Assembly (NCBI GenBank): GCA_963732855.1
Contig: CAVTBB010000001.1
Location: 192,336-256,335 of the forward strand
Direction: 5' to 3'
From: DASXVU01 sp963732855
GTDB lineage: Archaea; Thermoplasmatota; Thermoplasmata; Methanomassiliicoccales; UBA472
DNA length: 64,000 nt
The stretch's first letter is position 1. Every line of letters starts with the position of its first letter. The notes under the pieces were generated by a model that saw only the letters and a list, made by a program, of their open reading frames with translations, was not told where the DNA came from and ran no database searches. Made by a program: the position numbers and the translations under genes. Positions 54,124 to 63,659 of the stretch are shown here, one piece after another.

Positions 54124-54711
54124 TCAGTTCTTCATCGACGCGGGTCGGTTCTCCAGCCAATGCTTCAGTTCTTCCATGTCGATCTTCAGCATGACCATGT
54201 CGCCCACGGTGAAAATATCAGTGGTCTGAATCGCGATCTGAGAAGAGCCAGACATCATCTTCTTCTTGATGTTCAGGTCATCTTTCGTTGATTTGTCCAG
54301 CCTCACATCGATAAAACTGACCTTCCAGTTGTCCTTGGGGTCGAATACCAGGTTGTCCACATAGCCGATCTGCCGACCCCTCCTGCATATGACCCTCATG
54401 CCCATCATGGTCCCGAAGTTCAAAGGCCAGAGGCCTTCACCGACCAACGCCCCTTTGAGGTCGATCAGCGTAACGCCGAGCGTGATCGTGTCGGAGACGC
54501 TGAGGACTGCGCCAGTGTTGATGAAAGCGCGCGAAGCGCCGATCTTTTTCTTCTTCTTGTCCATGGCCATTTCCAGGCCTTTGGTCACAGTGACACGCAG
54601 CGCAGGGATACGCCAGTGTTCTGTATCCACACTGACCCCTTCCACGGTTCCCATGATGATCGCATCTGAGGAGATGACCTCCTTCCCCATGACGTCCTCC
54701 ATTCTAACCAT
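54124..54711 (-). CDS. protein with two PRC-barrel domains
   Basis: The 195-residue protein has two PRC-barrel halves: MGKEVISSDAIIMGTVEGVSVD and, at about residue 105, GMRVICRRGRQIGYVDNLVFD. The domain is a small beta-barrel found in RimM and in archaeal proteins linked to cell division (CdpB). AGGTG precedes the ATG at good spacing. It heads the operon with the ABC ATPase only 17 bases downstream. Whether it acts with the transporter is unclear. Confidence 0.8.
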   Translation of the reverse strand: MVRMEDVMGKEVISSDAIIMGTVEGVSVDTEHWRIPALRVTVTKGLEMAMDKKKKKIGASRAFINTGAVLSVSDTITLGVTLIDLKGALVGEGLWPLNFGTMMGMRVICRRGRQIGYVDNLVFDPKDNWKVSFIDVRLDKSTKDDLNIKKKMMSGSSQIAIQTTDIFTVGDMVMLKIDMEELKHWLENRPASMKN

Positions 54712-55134
54712 TAATGCACCTTACCCGATAATTGGGCGTAACAATGATAAGTGTTTGCCAAGTGATGTCATTTCGACCCCTTACAGAAACCCTTGAACCA
54801 TGTCCTGATAGAATCACTGTCGTGAACGAATAATTCTGCTTTTCCCATTTTCATAGGAAACTTTCCCTTGATCCTATTGATGATAGATGCACAAGATCCT
54901 TGAGCAAAATATCCTTGCCAGCATCAACAATAGTTTGAAAATTTTTCATAATTCACTCGAAAGTTACATTTATATTAATTTGTGATTTTGATATACGATA
55001 CTTCGTAAATATTCAATTTTACACATTCGTAATGAAAATTTCCTTAACAGGTCATCGAATGTATCACGAATATCGTAATAAAAACGAAACCATGTTATAT
55101 ATTGACATGCACGTAATTACAACCGTGATTATCC
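54712..55134. other. A/T-rich divergent promoter region
   Basis: No gene is visible. TTATATATTG at 55094-55103 is a clear TATA box about 35 bases before the ATG at 55135. The middle (54950-55060) is very A/T-rich. Confidence 0.45.
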
Positions 55135-55500
55135 ATGATGATGGACGACGATATCCGAGACTTGGCGGAGAGGAGGGTCGACTACCTCCGAAGAAAACAT
55201 CGCGACATCTCACTTGACTATGTATTACAGCATGGTAAGTGCGGCGATTGGGCGATCATACTTTACGCCGAATATGATTTTAGTCTGACCGGTTTTGACA
55301 TAATTGAGTCGGTGACCAGCTGGAAGAGACCCGATGCTGTCGAGATGTACAACGCGCTCGTGGACGAGGGATATTGCGTAATGGTCTACGTCCCCGATGA
55401 GGTCAAGAACGATCTGGAGAAAAAGGATCAAAGAAATGGGAGGAAGAGAGAACGTAAGGGTGTCCACGAAGACCAAACTCCTTCCATTGATTATGGCTAA
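55135..55500 (+). CDS. hypothetical protein, 121 residues
   Basis: It begins at the first of three tandem ATGs, shortly after a good TATA box. The product is charged, helical at the N-terminus (DDDIRDLAERRVDYLRRKHRD) with an alpha-beta centre (GDWAIILYAEYDF) and a very basic, polar tail. No family is recognised. Its stop is directly followed by the ATG of the DUF1638 gene, so the two form an operon. Confidence 0.6.
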   Translation: MMMDDDIRDLAERRVDYLRRKHRDISLDYVLQHGKCGDWAIILYAEYDFSLTGFDIIESVTSWKRPDAVEMYNALVDEGYCVMVYVPDEVKNDLEKKDQRNGRKRERKGVHEDQTPSIDYG

Positions 55501-56127
55501 ATGACGGAAATCAGGAAGGGTGCTGGGTTGAGGATCGGTGTCATCGCGTGCGATATGCTCCGGAAGGAATTTGAACTTCTCGTGACAGATGATCCAGACA
55601 TCGTCCATGTGGAATATCTCGACTTCTCACTTCATGCGGACCCGAAAACTTTGGTAACCATCATCGAGGAAAAAGTCAACTCGCTAGAAGGCAAGGTCGA
55701 CGCTGTGCTCCTAGGCTATGGAATGTGCAAAGGGTTGAAGAACATCGACAAACGGTTATCCCTACCCACTGTCCTCCTGGAAGGCGATGATTGTGTGGAC
55801 ATTCTCCTGCCTCCCGAGGAATACGCCAAAGAGCTGAAAAAATGTGCCGGGACGTGGTTCGCTATTCCGGCCATTGCTGAAAGACATGAGGAATACATCA
55901 ACAAGACCTTGAACCTGGAAAGCTACGACAACGAGGAATACGATGCCGAGTTCATCCTGAACATGGTGTTCGAGAATTATACAAGGTGCTTATTCATCGA
56001 TACCGGGGTGGAGGGCCGCAAGGAGTGTATGCGCAAGTCCATCGAGTTCGCCGAGAGCCACAAACTGCGACACGAGACACGGTGCGGTTCTATTGTCGGG
56101 ATCTCATCTAGGCCTGGTAAAGGTTAA
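55501..56127 (+). CDS. DUF1638 protein, C-terminus displaced by a frameshift
   Basis: The N-terminal two thirds match DUF1638: GVIACDMLRKEF, VDAVLLGYGMCKGL, VLLEGDDCVDILL, and FIDTGVEGRKECMRKS. DUF1638 genes often accompany methylamine or other corrinoid methyltransferase genes in methylotrophic methanogens; the biochemical role is unknown to me. The frame ends in GISSRPGKG, but an adjacent frame continues LGLVKVKTLAECIGTLDGIWG to a stop at 56236. Dropping one G from GGG near 56099 joins them as IVGSHLGLVKVKTLAEC. The intact gene would therefore be 55501-56236, overlapping the convergent TusA-like gene by 17 bases. Confidence 0.75.
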   Translation: MTEIRKGAGLRIGVIACDMLRKEFELLVTDDPDIVHVEYLDFSLHADPKTLVTIIEEKVNSLEGKVDAVLLGYGMCKGLKNIDKRLSLPTVLLEGDDCVDILLPPEEYAKELKKCAGTWFAIPAIAERHEEYINKTLNLESYDNEEYDAEFILNMVFENYTRCLFIDTGVEGRKECMRKSIEFAESHKLRHETRCGSIVGISSRPGKG

Positions 56128-56219
56128 AACACTGGCCGAATGCATCGGTACATTAGACGGCATTTGGGGATTTGAGACCAAGAGGCCGGTTATGGACGAG
56201 TTTACAAAGGATGATCCGT

Positions 56220-56442
56220 CTAACGGACCTTCTTGATGTGAAAGTAGTAATGACCCCCTTCCTCTCTCATATTGACCAATTGATTACCTGTCCTTTTGCA
56301 CCAGGCCTCAACATCGAGTCTCGAGTTGGGCTCATTCGAGACCATCTCCAATTCCTCTCCAACCTTCATCTTCTTTATTCTTTTTGTTAGTTCCACTGTT
56401 GGCAAGGGGCAATTCTAAACTTATGCAGTCAAGCTTTTCCAT
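56220..56442 (-). pseudogene. TusA/SirA-like sulfur carrier gene with one-base frameshift
   Basis: From ATG 56442, with GGAGAG upstream, the frame reads MEKLDCISLE. One base later in register it continues CPLPTVELTKRIKKMKVGEEL to SRLDVEAWCKRTGNQLVNM and a stop at 56220. The CPxP motif with its active cysteine and the Asp-x-x-x-W-C segment are classic TusA features. A single extra T in GAATTGCC (near 56415) separates the halves; without it the gene is a normal 73-residue TusA. Either a recent mutation or a sequence error. TusA proteins relay sulfur; a DsrE-like gene lies 0.7 kb away on the same strand. Confidence 0.65.
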
Positions 56443-57157
56443 TTGATAGCACTCTCCAGTACGTGATATCATACATACATTCGCCATGGATGTTCATAGA
56501 ATTTTGCTCAGGGCCCCTACAGAATATCTTCATGTCCAGGCTGAGACCGGTCGTCACCTATTTAGCCCCGGGCCCCATCCAGAAAATCCTTGATATTTGG
56601 CTGATAATAACCAATATCTAAATAGATTGACTAGGGAACATAATTAAGAAACCTAAACGCCGTTAAGTATCCTGGATGGCTACTGCCATGAAGTCGCCAT
56701 GCGAACTTGTTGTTTGGTATGTTCTGCCCATCACAGGATAGGTTTTGCGACGAGTCGATCGATTGCCACCATCGACGCCGGATCTAATCCAATGAGATCG
56801 TCAATGGATCAGAAAAGCAACGGAAGATACGCCTATAGTCATGTGGTTTCCAATATATCCGAACAATGAATTGTTAGTTCCTGCTAGCCAACTTCCATAC
56901 GCCCAAACGAAAATTGAATGTCGGATCTATTTCTTACAGGAATGTTGTTAGCTAACGGAATTAATTATTAATATACAATCTTCTGAATTTAGCATTCTAG
57001 ATATCCTTCCTATTGGTGGCAATGCATTGACCCTGCATCAGGTCGGACTAATCTCAGAACGCCCCTTCTACCAACGCACCAGTAGGATTTTTTCTTATGT
57101 TAATACCATGAATGATGATAAAACGGACAAGACCGTTGTCGGTCCAGCCGCCAATTC
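56443..57157. other. 715-base gap without a recognisable gene
   Basis: I find no acceptable ORF or RNA. The sequence is A/T-rich with several CCCGGGC-type islands, and may hold an old, unrecognisable remnant. Confidence 0.35.
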
Positions 57158-57565
57158 TTAAAGAGGTCCGTTAGAACTAAGAACTCGTGGGTATGTTTGG
57201 CTCATTTCCACCAGGTCCATGAGGCTGCTGAATTGCGTATCGGCCAGGAAGTCACCCGACTTCACGCCCCTGGCATCCTTGCAGGGAATGCACACGCTGA
57301 TCATTCCGCCCATCTCCTGGAAGGTGGCGATGAGGTCCTCCATGGGCTCCATGCCCACCATTTTAGGTAGGGTTTTGGCGTAACCCTTCTGGGCCAAGTT
57401 GGTGCCTTTGGACATTAGGAATACTGTCGTCTTGACACCCAATGCTTCGGAGGCATTCGCCACCATGAAGGTGAGCATCGCCTTCTCAAGGTTGTCGTCG
57501 CTATGGGTCCCTATCACCATCAGATTCTTTTCATCCGTCTTTTTTGCTGGCATGCCGATGACCAT
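57158..57565 (-). CDS. DsrE/DsrF-like family protein
   Basis: I place the start at the ATG of 57565, with GAGG eight bases upstream; a longer frame begins at 57598. The product has the DsrE-like flavodoxin fold: NLMVIGTHSDDNLEKAMLTF, ASEALGVKTTVFLMSKGTNL, and a cysteine in SVCIPCKDARG where DsrE proteins carry the sulfur-binding residue. Such proteins bind persulfide and often pair with TusA, whose broken gene is upstream. The target pathway is unknown; tRNA thiolation or Fe-S supply are options. Confidence 0.8.
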   Translation of the reverse strand: MVIGMPAKKTDEKNLMVIGTHSDDNLEKAMLTFMVANASEALGVKTTVFLMSKGTNLAQKGYAKTLPKMVGMEPMEDLIATFQEMGGMISVCIPCKDARGVKSGDFLADTQFSSLMDLVEMSQTYPRVLSSNGPL

Positions 57566-57604
57566 GCGGTACCTCGATAAACCAAGGATGGCGAACATGT
57601 AAGG

Positions 57605-58250
57605 CTAAGATGAATGTCCTCGACTGCTGGTCCATTTCTCCAGGCGTTCAGATAATATCTTCTTTTGCCCCCGGCGCAGGATTATGTTTAGCGTCGCCTT
57701 CGAGATGCCCGAACGAGAGGCCAGTTCGTCCAGCGTCATTCTTTTCGGGATATCGTAGTAACCCAGGGAAAAGGCTTGCCTGATCGCGTCATCCTATCTC
57801 GGTCAGTTCAAAAGTGGAAGTCGCTTTCTTGACACTTAGAGCTCAACATCGCAATCCTCATGTCTCAGACGCTCGACGATGCTCTAAGAGCTAAATTGTT
57901 CGGCGTGATATTTCCCACATCACCGCCTCGTCTTGGTGCGACACCCGATTCCAGGAAGCAATCGGAATCTTCGAACGCTTTACACAGACCGCAACGGGCA
58001 TTCCTGACCGTGGCCAGGTGGTTCCCGGGTGAGGCGGAGACAATCGAAGAAATACTGCAACCGCCGGCTGTCCGAACCATTTCCAAATGTCTTCACCGGC
58101 GGTTCCGGTCCGGACTTTATCTTCAGGATGCTGGTTCCTCCATGAGATGCGTTCGCTTTGCATCGGACGACTCAACGTGGGCGCCCAGGTCCGAAGATAA
58201 CCGGCTGATGATGTTGTCCTTTGAAGGTGGTTTACCTTGGTCAGCAGCAT
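57605..58250 (-). pseudogene. bacterio-opsin-activator-type HTH regulator, frameshifted
   Basis: The end of the gene reads DDAIRQAFSLGYYDIPKRMT and LDELASRSGISKATLNIILRR, the HTH_10 (Bat) domain, up to a stop near 57606. Upstream, ALSVKKATSTFELTEI stands one base out of register. Earlier, SPGNHLATVRNARCGLCKAF and EDSDCFLESGVAP, typical of the archaeal domain preceding HTH_10, is in another frame. At least two frameshifts separate the parts. The family is clear; the gene is not functional as read. Confidence 0.65.
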
Positions 58251-58629
58251 GAGGTTTCAAGCCCTTCATTTTTGATGACTAACACAATCTAGAGGGGTTA
58301 AGATTTAATCATGATCTGAAAAATGAAACGCTGCATCGGAAGTGTTCCATCTTAACGGTCATGATTGTTGGAAACACCACGCTTTAATTGTCACTTTCGA
58401 AAGTACAAAATTATCCGAACAGTATCTCCGATGCTAAACCGCCTAAGAAATGGGCGATTGCCTTGGCCATCATTGGAGATCTATCGCGCGGGACCATTAT
58501 TCCATATGTCGAGAAATCTAGCACCTTCGAATGTCGAAGAATCATCAGTCTTTGTCTTAGGCCGGGTTCATCCTGATTCGCCGGATTTTCAACGGCACAT
58601 ACATAAGCAATACCAGTATTGGTTCAATT

Positions 58630-60960
58630 CAGGGAAAGTAAGTGACAAGGTTAATACAGGTGCTCTATGTGGACGACGAAACAAGTTTCTAAAGATCGTC
58701 AAGTTGTTCCTGGAGGAATCGGGCGACTTCACAGTTAGGACATATTCGCATGTTTCTGACGCCCTCAAAGCCCTCTCATCAGAGAATTTCGATGTGATCA
58801 TCTCCGATTATCAGATGCCTGAGATGGATGGAATCGATTCCTCAAGAAGGTGAAACAGTAATCGATCACCGTCCCCTTCATTCTTTTCACTGGAAAAGGA
58901 AGGGAGGAAGTTGCCATCTAGGCGATAAACAACGGAGCAGAATTCTACATAAGGAAGGGTACTGACACCAGGGCTCAGTTCGCCGAATTGATAAATGTCA
59001 TCCATCAAGCTGTGGCCAGGAGAAGGGCGGAAGATGCCTTGACCTATAATCTCCGCCACTTCAGGACGCTAATCCAAAAGACCACCGACATCATCGCCGA
59101 GGTTCACAGGATGGCAAGATCAGACACATAAGCCCGTCCATCAAACGAACTTTAGGTTTCGAATCAGACGAGATAATGGGCAAGAGCATCAAGGAATTCG
59201 CACATCCCGATGACATCGCAATGTTCAATGATATGATGTTTCAGATCATGAACGAGGGCATGGAAGAATCATTCAAGGTGAGGGTCAATTCCAAGGACGA
59301 TGCTTGGAGGGTTCTGGAGGTCTGTGGGACTAAGAGTGAATCCAAGGACCCATCGCTTATCCTTAACGCTCATGACGTGACCGAAAGGAACCGCATGGAG
59401 GTCAGCCTGAAGAACCTAAACAGGACGCATACTCCCTGAGTAGCATCAATCAGGCAATCCTTCATTCGGAGGATGAGAACGGAATCTACCAGAAATGCTG
59501 CCACGTTGCGGTGGAGAAAGGCTTGTTCAAGATGGCGTGGGTTGGTATCCTGGGCTCCGACGGCCGGGTCAGGCCAGTGGCCAGCCATGGCGCGACAGGC
59601 GACTATCTGGACGATACCTAATTACTATCAACGACGAACCTTCTGGACGAGGTCCGTGCGGTACTTCAATCAGATCGAACAATATCGTGACGTGCAACGA
59701 TATCGCGAACGACCCGAACGCAATTCCGTGGAGGGAAGGTGCGGCGAGGAACGGCTATAATTCGATGATCTTCATCCCGATAAGGCTACATGGGAAACCG
59801 AGAGGGGCCTTCGGGGGGACTAGAAGAGATAGAATTCTTCACAGGGGTGGAGATCGCCTTGCTGGATGAGTCGTCAATACATCTCATTCGCCATAAGTTC
59901 ATTGACCTCTCATCGAAACGGAATGTGGCAGAGGGGGCTCTCAGGGACAGTGAGGAAAAGTACCGTTACCTTTTTGACAATATGCGCGAGGGGTTTGCGT
60001 ATTGCAGGATGATATTCGATCCAGAAGGAAGACCGGTGGACCGAACATCCTAAAGGTGAATCCAGCTTTTTATAAACAGTACGGTCTGAACAATATTGAG
60101 GGGAAAAGGGTCAGAGAGGTTATGCCGGATATAATGGACCTGAATCCAGAACTGTTCGATATCTATGGCAATGTTGCCAGGACTGGGAAGGCTAATGAGT
60201 TCGAGATCCAGTTCAAACCACTCAAGCTATCGCTCAAGGTGTTCGCGTTCAAGCCCAAACCTGACCATTTCGTCGCGATCTTTGAAGATTTCACCGAGTA
60301 CCTGAGTAGGATGTCGAACCAACGTCTCACCAGTAAGAAGCTCGAGCTCCTCGGAAGCATCTCGATGCACGACATTTACAATCAGATGATGGTCATCAAC
60401 GGGACCTCGGAACACCTAAGGAAAAAGAGTAACATTGAGAACCTGGACAGATACCTGGAATCGATTAGTAACGCCTCGGAAAAAATTGACCGCGTGCTTC
60501 AGTTCGGAAAGCACTATGTGGCGATAGGGGTCCGAGCCCCGCAGTGGACAAATGTCCAGCAAACGATCGGCTAGGATCTCTGGCGGGTTCACGAATGTAA
60601 GATTCAATATCAAGGTGCCCTGAACGATGTCCGGGTGTACGCCGATCCCCTCATCGAGCGGGTATTCTTCAACCTATTTGACAACCCCATCAGGCATGGG
60701 GAACGGATGACAGAGATAACGGTATCCTGGACCAAGACATCGGAGGGGACGGGATCGGCCATTGAGGACAACGGGATAGGCGTATCGACCGAAGAAAAGG
60801 CCAGATTGTTCCAATATGGAAAGGGAAAGAACACGGGATTGGGGCTCTACCTGTGCCGGAAAGGGTCCCTGTACGTACTGATTTATCCATAGAAGAGACC
60901 GGTGGTCCTGGAAAAGGGGCGCGGTTTGAGTAACCACGTGCCGATGGACAGGGCGGAGTT
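58630..60960 (+). pseudogene. receiver-PAS-GAF-histidine kinase, extensively broken
   Basis: The pieces in order, across frames, are: receiver start VLYVDDETSF; receiver middle with VIISDYQMPEMDGID (58790-58835) and VPFILFTGKGREEVAI; PAS (about 59110-59420) with GFESDEIMGKSIKEFAHPDD; GAF (59440-59860) with NGIYQKCCHVAVEKGLFKMAW; a PAS piece (59950-60290); dimerisation helix LGSISMHDIYNQMM (60350); ATPase domain NLFDNPIRHGE, EDNGIGVS and KNTGLGLYLCR (to 60860), with a GPGKGARFE end near 60935. Frameshifts and in-frame stops interrupt it, some by substitution: a TAG stands where the 46.4 kb homologue has Glu in VVIEALNNGAD. It is a decayed relative of that kinase. Confidence 0.7.
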
Positions 60961-60969
60961 TGTCATCCA

Positions 60970-61368
60970 ACGGTTGATTTCATGTCCGAACTTCGATCAA
61001 TCCACCAGCACCGGTTTGAGACCTCTAATATCCGGATATTCATTGCTCAACAACGCCCTGGATGTTGGACTCTCCCATTCGCCCAGCGGGAAAGGGACGA
61101 GACGTTCAAGCATTGGGTGCGAGATCGGGAAGGTTCAATCCTAATCGTATCGAACGTCGACAGCCCCGGCATCCATTAGAGGATAAGAACCTACTCTGGA
61201 AAGATGGGCTACGGTAAGGGGACCGGCCTTGGCCTTAATCTTTCCAGGGAGCTCCTGTCCTTACCGACATCACGATCGAAAAGAACGGTGAACGAGCAAG
61301 GGGGGTCAGGTTCGGGGATGGTAGTGCCCGAAGGCAAGTTCCGGTTCAGTATGGAGTCTGGGAAATGA
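60970..61368 (+). pseudogene. second histidine-kinase ATPase-domain remnant
   Basis: After the end of the previous kinase remnant a further coding-like stretch gives FETSNIRIFIAQQR, DETFKHWVRDREGSILIVSNVD, then GYGKGTGLGLNLSRELLS and KNGERARGVRF. The last is a HATPase G2 box and C-terminus. The pieces lie in different frames and the upstream part is missing, so this is a fragment rather than a gene. Confidence 0.45.
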
Positions 61369-61371
61369 CCA

Positions 61372-62233
61372 TCACCGGTGCCTAGTCGGTATGGTGAAGA
61401 GTAATGTTGCTCCTTTGCCTTCCTCCGACTCCACCCATATCTTTCCGTCATGCCATTCGATGATCTTTTTCGTCAATCGCCAGCCCCATGCCAGTGCCCG
61501 GGTACACGTCTTTGGTATGAAGGCGCTGGAACATTGGAAGTAATCTTTTTGCAGTACTCCATGTCCAGCCCGATCCCGTTGCTCCTGACGGAGAATGTCC
61601 ATTCCCTCGATCCCGATGGTCGCCGATATCCATATCATCGGCTTTTGCGGACCGCTAAACTTTATGGCATTGCTGATCAGGTTCTGCATCACCTGGATCA
61701 TTTGCGATTCATCGGCGACGATGGCGGGCAGGCTATCGATCATGACCTCCGCCTGGCTAATATTTGGTCAGACGATCCTTAAACACGGACATGGTCTGAA
61801 GAGCAAACCGTTCATGTCCACCGGCAGGAAATCCTTGCCCCGCGTTTCCACCCCTGAATATTCCAGCAGGTTGTTCAATTAGCCCTCGCATTCTGACGCC
61901 GCCGTCCATGGCGAACTCAATGTATTGCTGAGCCTGATCATCGATATTGTTATGGTATTTCTTCTCCAGCAGCGATAGGTAGCTGATGACCATGCGCAAC
62001 GGCTCTTGGAGGTCGTGCGATGCGACATGGGCGAACTGCTGCAGTTCTTCGTTCGACCGCTCCAGTCGCATAGAGTATTCCTCCGCCTGCCTCTGTGCCC
62101 GTTTCACCTCCGTTATGTCAACTCCGGGCCTGTGACGACATGGTCCTCCCCCAGGGGCACTGTGGTCGTCAGAAGTATCGGTCGTTTGCGACGAGTATTT
62201 ATCCTCGGTGACCGGTTTGCCTGATGCCCTCAT
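61372..62233 (-). pseudogene. PAS/HisKA-type sensor kinase, frameshifted
   Basis: On the minus strand: DITEVKRAQRQAEEYSMRLE, then NEELQQFAHVASHDLQEPLRM with the phosphoacceptor His, and a poorly framed middle. Then come SLPAIVADESQMIQVMQNLI and SNAIKFSGPQKP (N box), with IEWHDGKIWVESEEGKGATL at the end. The order is that of a phytochrome-like HisKA_HATPase kinase. At least two frameshifts (near 61560 and 61800) break it. The G2 region reads ALAWGWRLTKK where GMGLALTKK is expected, after a shift. Confidence 0.65.
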
Positions 62234-62515
62234 TTTTCCTCATTTTAGTGAGCAATCGAAGCCACCTCCTTCGGGCCATGCAGCTCAGAATACCTCCGAC
62301 CCCTGACGTTATCGATCGAGCTCGCCCCATATGCCTTCAGTTTGGCAGGGTTGGCATCGACCAGGACAGTATCGATCAATCTCACTGTTGTTGTCATAAA
62401 CGAACTGGCGCAGGCCGACCGTCTCCTGGGTGTTGTCGAACAGGCCCCGGTACCTTTCCTCGCTTTCCCTCAGCTTGTATTCCGCCGACCAAATTGGCCA
62501 AGAGTATCCTCTCGG

Positions 62516-62960
62516 TCAGGGTACAATGGTCATTTCCTCCTGCGTCTCAATCTCATAATGAGGAGCCACCGCCACTGCTGCTATCGCGCATATTGCCCCG
62601 ATCATGGAGAGCATGGTCTGGTTTCCTCCGCTGGTGTCCGGCGCCGGTCCTTCGGCTGAGATCGGCGCGAGCGGCCAGGGTTGAGTTGGCACCGCTTCCA
62701 TTCTGGTTCGAGGCGTGGACGCAGTAAAGATAGATATTGTCGTCGGTGACGTTCGAATCAGTATAGCCCGTGTTGTTAGTGGTGGCTATCTTGATCATGG
62801 CATTGGCATACAAGCCACGGTAGATGCTATATGATTCCGACCCTGGCTGTGGCGTCCAAGACAGGACCAAGCTGCCACCATCAGCTACGACGCTAAGTCC
62901 AGTCACCTGGTCAGGGGGATTGTCAATCCTTGACCGACCGCCCAATGGTAATCGATATTG
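62516..62960 (-). pseudogene. FN3 domain plus membrane anchor remnant
   Basis: One frame encodes an FN3 domain: PPDQVTGLSVVADGGSLVLS, then SYSIYRGLYAN and the closing NIYLYCVHASNQNGSG. A second frame continues as GNQTMLSMIGAICAIAAVAV, a membrane helix, and ends EIETQEEMTIVP. Together they look like the C-terminal end of a surface protein of the 39.6-44.6 kb type. Upstream sequence (62961-63265) has no further FN3 domain, so the rest is lost or was never there. Confidence 0.55.
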
Positions 62961-63265
62961 AGTCCGGCCGATGATGCCCGACCTATGCTCTGTTCCTTAT
63001 AAGGATGAAGGCCCAGCCTCATTGAGTGACGATGTCGTCAGGATGTTGAACGGAACGCTCAACATCGGTGGCGACGAGGAGGAAGACAACGACGACCGGG
63101 ACCCTCATAGAGTTCGATGGTCCTCATGCCATATAATGATTATCAATGCCGATAATAACGACCTGAAATGTTGGAATCGCAGGCTCATTATCCAGGCCAT
63201 GCTGGCTATCATTTTTTCAAATCTTCAAACGGCATGTTATCAAAAATGAGGATAAGGAAGGCGTT

Positions 63266-63626
63266 TCACAGGCCGCAGCACATCTCCGCGCGCACGGTGT
63301 CCTCCCTTTTTCCAGTTTGTTCCTCCTCGCGTACAGGGTCCTTCGCCAGCTCTGTTCGCAAGAGGTCCCGTCCGAACCGGCCATCATCCGACCGCCCTTG
63401 GGGGCATCGAGCATCATGTTCGGTCCGGCATATGCGAACGATAGTCGGTCGACGACCTTTGAGGTGAACACCTCCCGAAGCAGCCTCGATACCCTTTTTC
63501 CTGAAGGGTCAAGATATCCTTCGCATATCGCTTCGCCGCGGCCTTTGCCGCACTCTCTCCTCCCAAAATTCGAGTGAATTGGTCCCTGCCGTCCAGCGTG
63601 ACCATGACCATGTAGGTTTCATCCAT
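63266..63626 (-). pseudogene. broken hypothetical gene upstream of the FN3 remnant
   Basis: Three frames supply coding-like sequence in order: MDETYMVMVTLDGRDQFTRI to GESAAKAAAKRYAKDILTLQ, then VDRLSFAYAGPNMMLDAPKG, then RDLLRTELAKDPVREEEQTG and a stop at 63266. It looks like one gene of about 120 codons with two frameshifts. The family is not recognised. It directly follows the aldehyde dehydrogenase gene on the same strand, 33 bases away. Confidence 0.4.
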
Positions 63627-63659
63627 GTCTTCATCCTCCCTTCTACTATCTGAGTGTTT

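Noticed and set aside
56443..57157. Insertion sequence or transposase remnant in the gene-poor gap
   Set aside because: I found no transposase motif, terminal inverted repeats or target duplication.
58630..60960. Amber (TAG) codons in the broken kinase read as pyrrolysine
   Set aside because: The lineage may encode pyrrolysine, but the TAG replaces a Glu on a receiver helix, TAA stops and frameshifts occur too, and TAG ends normal genes here (echF, Ig-repeat gene).
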